Shown here one piece after another: positions 62,434-64,000 of a stretch of DNA of 64,000 bases; within the stretch, counting starts at the first letter, position 1, and the number at the start of each line of letters is the position of its first letter. The notes under the pieces are model-generated. The model saw only the letters and a program-made list of their open reading frames with translations. It was not told where the DNA came from and did not search any database. This stretch comes from Leptolyngbya sp. 'hensonii' (GTDB lineage: Bacteria > Cyanobacteriota > Cyanobacteriia > GCF-001939115): positions 48,339 to 112,338 of the forward strand of contig NZ_MQTZ01000049.1 of assembly GCF_001939115.1 (NCBI RefSeq), written 5' to 3'. The translations under genes and the position numbers were made by a program.

Positions 62434-63396
62434 ATGATGAATGATCCAGTACAAAAGGTGCTTTTTATTGGGAGTAAAAAACTGGGTTTACGAGTGCTCC
62501 AGGAAATGATTACCCTCTCTCCATCTACTCTTGTCGGCATCATGACGATCGAGGATAAAGATGATACTCGTACAGTATTCAGAGATTTTCAAGCTCTCGC
62601 TGAAGTGGCTCATTTACCTTTCTATGTGGCTCAAAATAGAAAGCATTCAGAGGGGATCATTGATATGCTTAAACCGGAATTGTGTATAGTAGTGGGTTGG
62701 TACTGGTTGATCAGTCAGGAATGTTTAGGATCCGTTCCTCGCGGATTTATTGGCATTCATAATTCCTTGCTTCCCCGATATCGGGGAGGTGCCCCCCTAA
62801 TCTGGGCGCTGATTAATGGGGAGAAGCAAGTAGGGTTTTCTCTATTTTCATTTTCAGTAGGAATGGATGATGGTCCCATTTGGACCCAGGGTCATGTAAC
62901 GGTTGACGAAACTGACTATATTAATGATGTTTTAGAAAAATTAGAGGCCAGGATTCTTGAAGTGATGCGCGAGAAATATCCTGCGATTATCAACAATGAG
63001 ATCGTTCCTATTGAGCAGCAGCACTCATTAGCAACCTATTGCGCTCAAAGGTTTCCCACTGATGGAAATATCAATTGGTTCCAATCAGCACGCTTTATTT
63101 ACAATTTTATCCGAGCTCAGTCAGCCCCATATCCGGGTGCGTTTACAATCTATGAAGGAAAAATCTTAAAAATATGGCGAGCAAAGCTCTTTCATTATGA
63201 TTACTATGGGATACCTGGCCAAGTGGCGAGGATCGATCAGGATGGTGTTTACGTCATTTGTGGTAATAATCGAGCAATTGTGTTGCAGGAAGTCGAGCTG
63301 TTAGGTCAGCGGGACAAGGCGCAGAACTTCATTAAATCCATCAAAACTCGTTTCTCCTGCTGCTGGGATGAGGGGTTTCAACCTAATGAAGCATAG
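62434..63396 (+). CDS. Formyltransferase family protein (sugar N-formyltransferase-like)
   Basis: 320-residue member of the Fmt/ArnA formyltransferase superfamily. The active-site segment is FIGIHNSLLPRYRGGAPLIWAL: H109 is present, the Asp is at D145 in MDDGPIW, but the Asn of the N-x-H motif in ArnA is replaced by G107. It lacks the full Fmt tRNA-binding C-terminal domain. In glycan clusters such enzymes transfer formyl from N10-formyl-THF to an amino sugar. Last gene of the operon; the ISKra4 element begins within ~200 bases. Confidence 0.83.
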   Translation: MMNDPVQKVLFIGSKKLGLRVLQEMITLSPSTLVGIMTIEDKDDTRTVFRDFQALAEVAHLPFYVAQNRKHSEGIIDMLKPELCIVVGWYWLISQECLGSVPRGFIGIHNSLLPRYRGGAPLIWALINGEKQVGFSLFSFSVGMDDGPIWTQGHVTVDETDYINDVLEKLEARILEVMREKYPAIINNEIVPIEQQHSLATYCAQRFPTDGNINWFQSARFIYNFIRAQSAPYPGAFTIYEGKILKIWRAKLFHYDYYGIPGQVARIDQDGVYVICGNNRAIVLQEVELLGQRDKAQNFIKSIKTRFSCCWDEGFQPNEA

Positions 63397-63602
63397 AGAA
63401 GGATGATCACAAGAGAACCTGATTGACTGATGAATCTCCGCAGGGACAGATTGACAAGTTCTATTCGGTTCCTGCCAAGAAATCTGGTCAACCTGTCAAC
63501 CTGTCGAGTGCATCCCACTTTTGCGATGAGTATAAGTGCTTAGAGCTGTGTTTGAAAGAGCGCGCTAAACTTTGAGCATTCCTGCTTTGGTCAACCACGC
63601 TT

Positions 63603-64000
63603 ATGGACCCTGAGAAAAAAGCCCAAATTCAAGCCCACGCCCGTGCCCTTGCCGCCTTGCTATACGAGGAAACCGACCCGGAGCAAGTGAAAACATTGGC
63701 AGGGATTGAGGCAGCAGTGAGAGGGCATCTGCTGGAACACGTCGGTCCAGAGATCGGGGATTTTTTATTGCAACAAGCAGCGGCACCACGAGTGGACGAA
63801 AGCGCAGGCTCGATAGTATCATCGGACGACTGCGCTTGAGTGAGAAGCAGGCACAAATTCTGGAGGTGAAAGCCTACACGCGCTGGAGTCCTTACCTGGA
63901 GCAGTGTTGTTTATTGGTGAGTGCCAATGAGTCGTACGAACGAGCAGCGGAAGACATCGAAGTACTGACTGGGGTGAAGGTTGCTCACAGCACTCAACAA
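63603..64000 (+). CDS. ISKra4-family transposase, N-terminal part, in two frames
   Basis: Frame 1 starts at ATG 63603 (MDPEKKAQIQAHARALAALL, then LAGIEAAVRGHLLEHVGPEIG) and stops at 63837-63839. From 63767 the -1 frame is open to the window end (78 codons) and reads on as transposase (SGRKRRLDSIIGRL, SEKQAQILEVK, SPYLEQCCLLVSANESYERA, TGVKVAHSTQQ). The frames meet at T-TTT-TTA (63761-63767) in the correct phase for -1 slippage. Either the protein is made by programmed frameshifting or the copy carries a one-base mutation. Confidence 0.8.
63761..63767 (+). promoter_or_regulatory. Putative -1 frameshift heptamer in the transposase
   Basis: T-TTT-TTA in frame with the 63603 start (codons GAT-TTT-TTA). 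After a -1 slip the next codon is ATT at 63767 and the family-like reading continues. The site matches the X-XXY-YYZ rule. No stimulatory pseudoknot was worked out. Confidence 0.5.

Larger units (their letters stand above)
63506..64000 (+). mobile_element. Left part of an ISKra4-family insertion sequence (runs off the window)
   Basis: The transposase start at 63603 and upstream noncoding sequence. The left end is placed tentatively at GAGTGCATCCCACTTTTGCG (63506-63525), which looks like an IS terminus; without the right end neither the inverted repeat nor the target duplication can be confirmed. Confidence 0.55.

Noticed and set aside
1..64000. CRISPR arrays, tRNA or rRNA genes, prophage
   Set aside because: No regularly spaced repeats, no T-loop (GGTTCRANYCC) in a cloverleaf context, and no phage structural or integrase genes were found by eye on either strand.

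Overview
The window comes from a cyanobacterium, most likely a filamentous Leptolyngbya/Oscillatoriales-type genome. The evidence is geranylgeranyl reductase ChlP, Ycf46, Ycf35 and Ycf23 homologues, a cyanobacteriochrome-type photosensor kinase, TPR-CHAT and filamentous-haemagglutinin proteins, Mo-nitro_C and DUF3181 proteins, and very frequent CGATCG/GCGATCGC (HIP1-like) octamers. The sequence is about half GC, with an AT-richer stretch inside the polysaccharide cluster. I see no rRNA, tRNA, CRISPR array or prophage.

Layout. 0-5.4 kb: infC, a ribbon-helix-helix protein with a probable self-operator, ycf46-ycf35, an inositol-phosphatase-family enzyme and small conserved proteins. 5.7-13.6 kb: a NACHT NTPase, a 1366-residue hybrid histidine kinase with a DXCF-type cyanobacteriochrome GAF domain, a single-domain response regulator and small conserved proteins. 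13.7-17.4 kb: a three-gene extracellular polysaccharide operon (HpsE-like glycosyltransferase, WaaE-type glycosyltransferase, WcaF/HpsU-like acetyltransferase) convergent with prepilin peptidase pilD, which suggests surface polysaccharide and type IV pili. 17.5-31.2 kb: secreted metalloprotease, leuB, GNAT, a secreted TPS-exoprotein/TPR-CHAT protease pair, tsaC/sua5, a secreted EndoU-like nuclease, a FecR-domain protein, pirin and ycf23. 31.2-41.8 kb: Hsp70-like and slipin genes, two tandemly duplicated coiled-coil genes, an S8 peptidase, rpe, chlP, an alcohol dehydrogenase, a TerB/Mo-nitro_C protein and an EamA-like protein.

41.8-63.4 kb is a large surface-glycan locus. Three genes run leftward (WbpI-like 2-epimerase, methyltransferase, GT4). 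Fifteen closely packed genes run rightward: WbpA-, WbpB-, WbpD- and WbpE-like enzymes with a methyltransferase between, L-2-hydroxyglutarate oxidase, an SDR epimerase, an AsnB-type amidotransferase, a Wzm/Wzt ABC exporter, a deacetylase-like protein, a radical SAM/SPASM protein, a methyltransferase-transglutaminase fusion, a glycosyltransferase and a sugar formyltransferase. Together they predict a glycan containing 2,3-diacetamido-2,3-dideoxy-uronic acid, perhaps amidated and N-formylated, exported by the ABC route. The most informative link is lhgO directly behind the wbp genes: WbpB-type dehydrogenases can make 2-hydroxyglutarate, which LhgO would recycle to 2-oxoglutarate. The window ends inside an ISKra4-family transposase whose two reading frames are joined by a T-TTT-TTA slippery heptamer.
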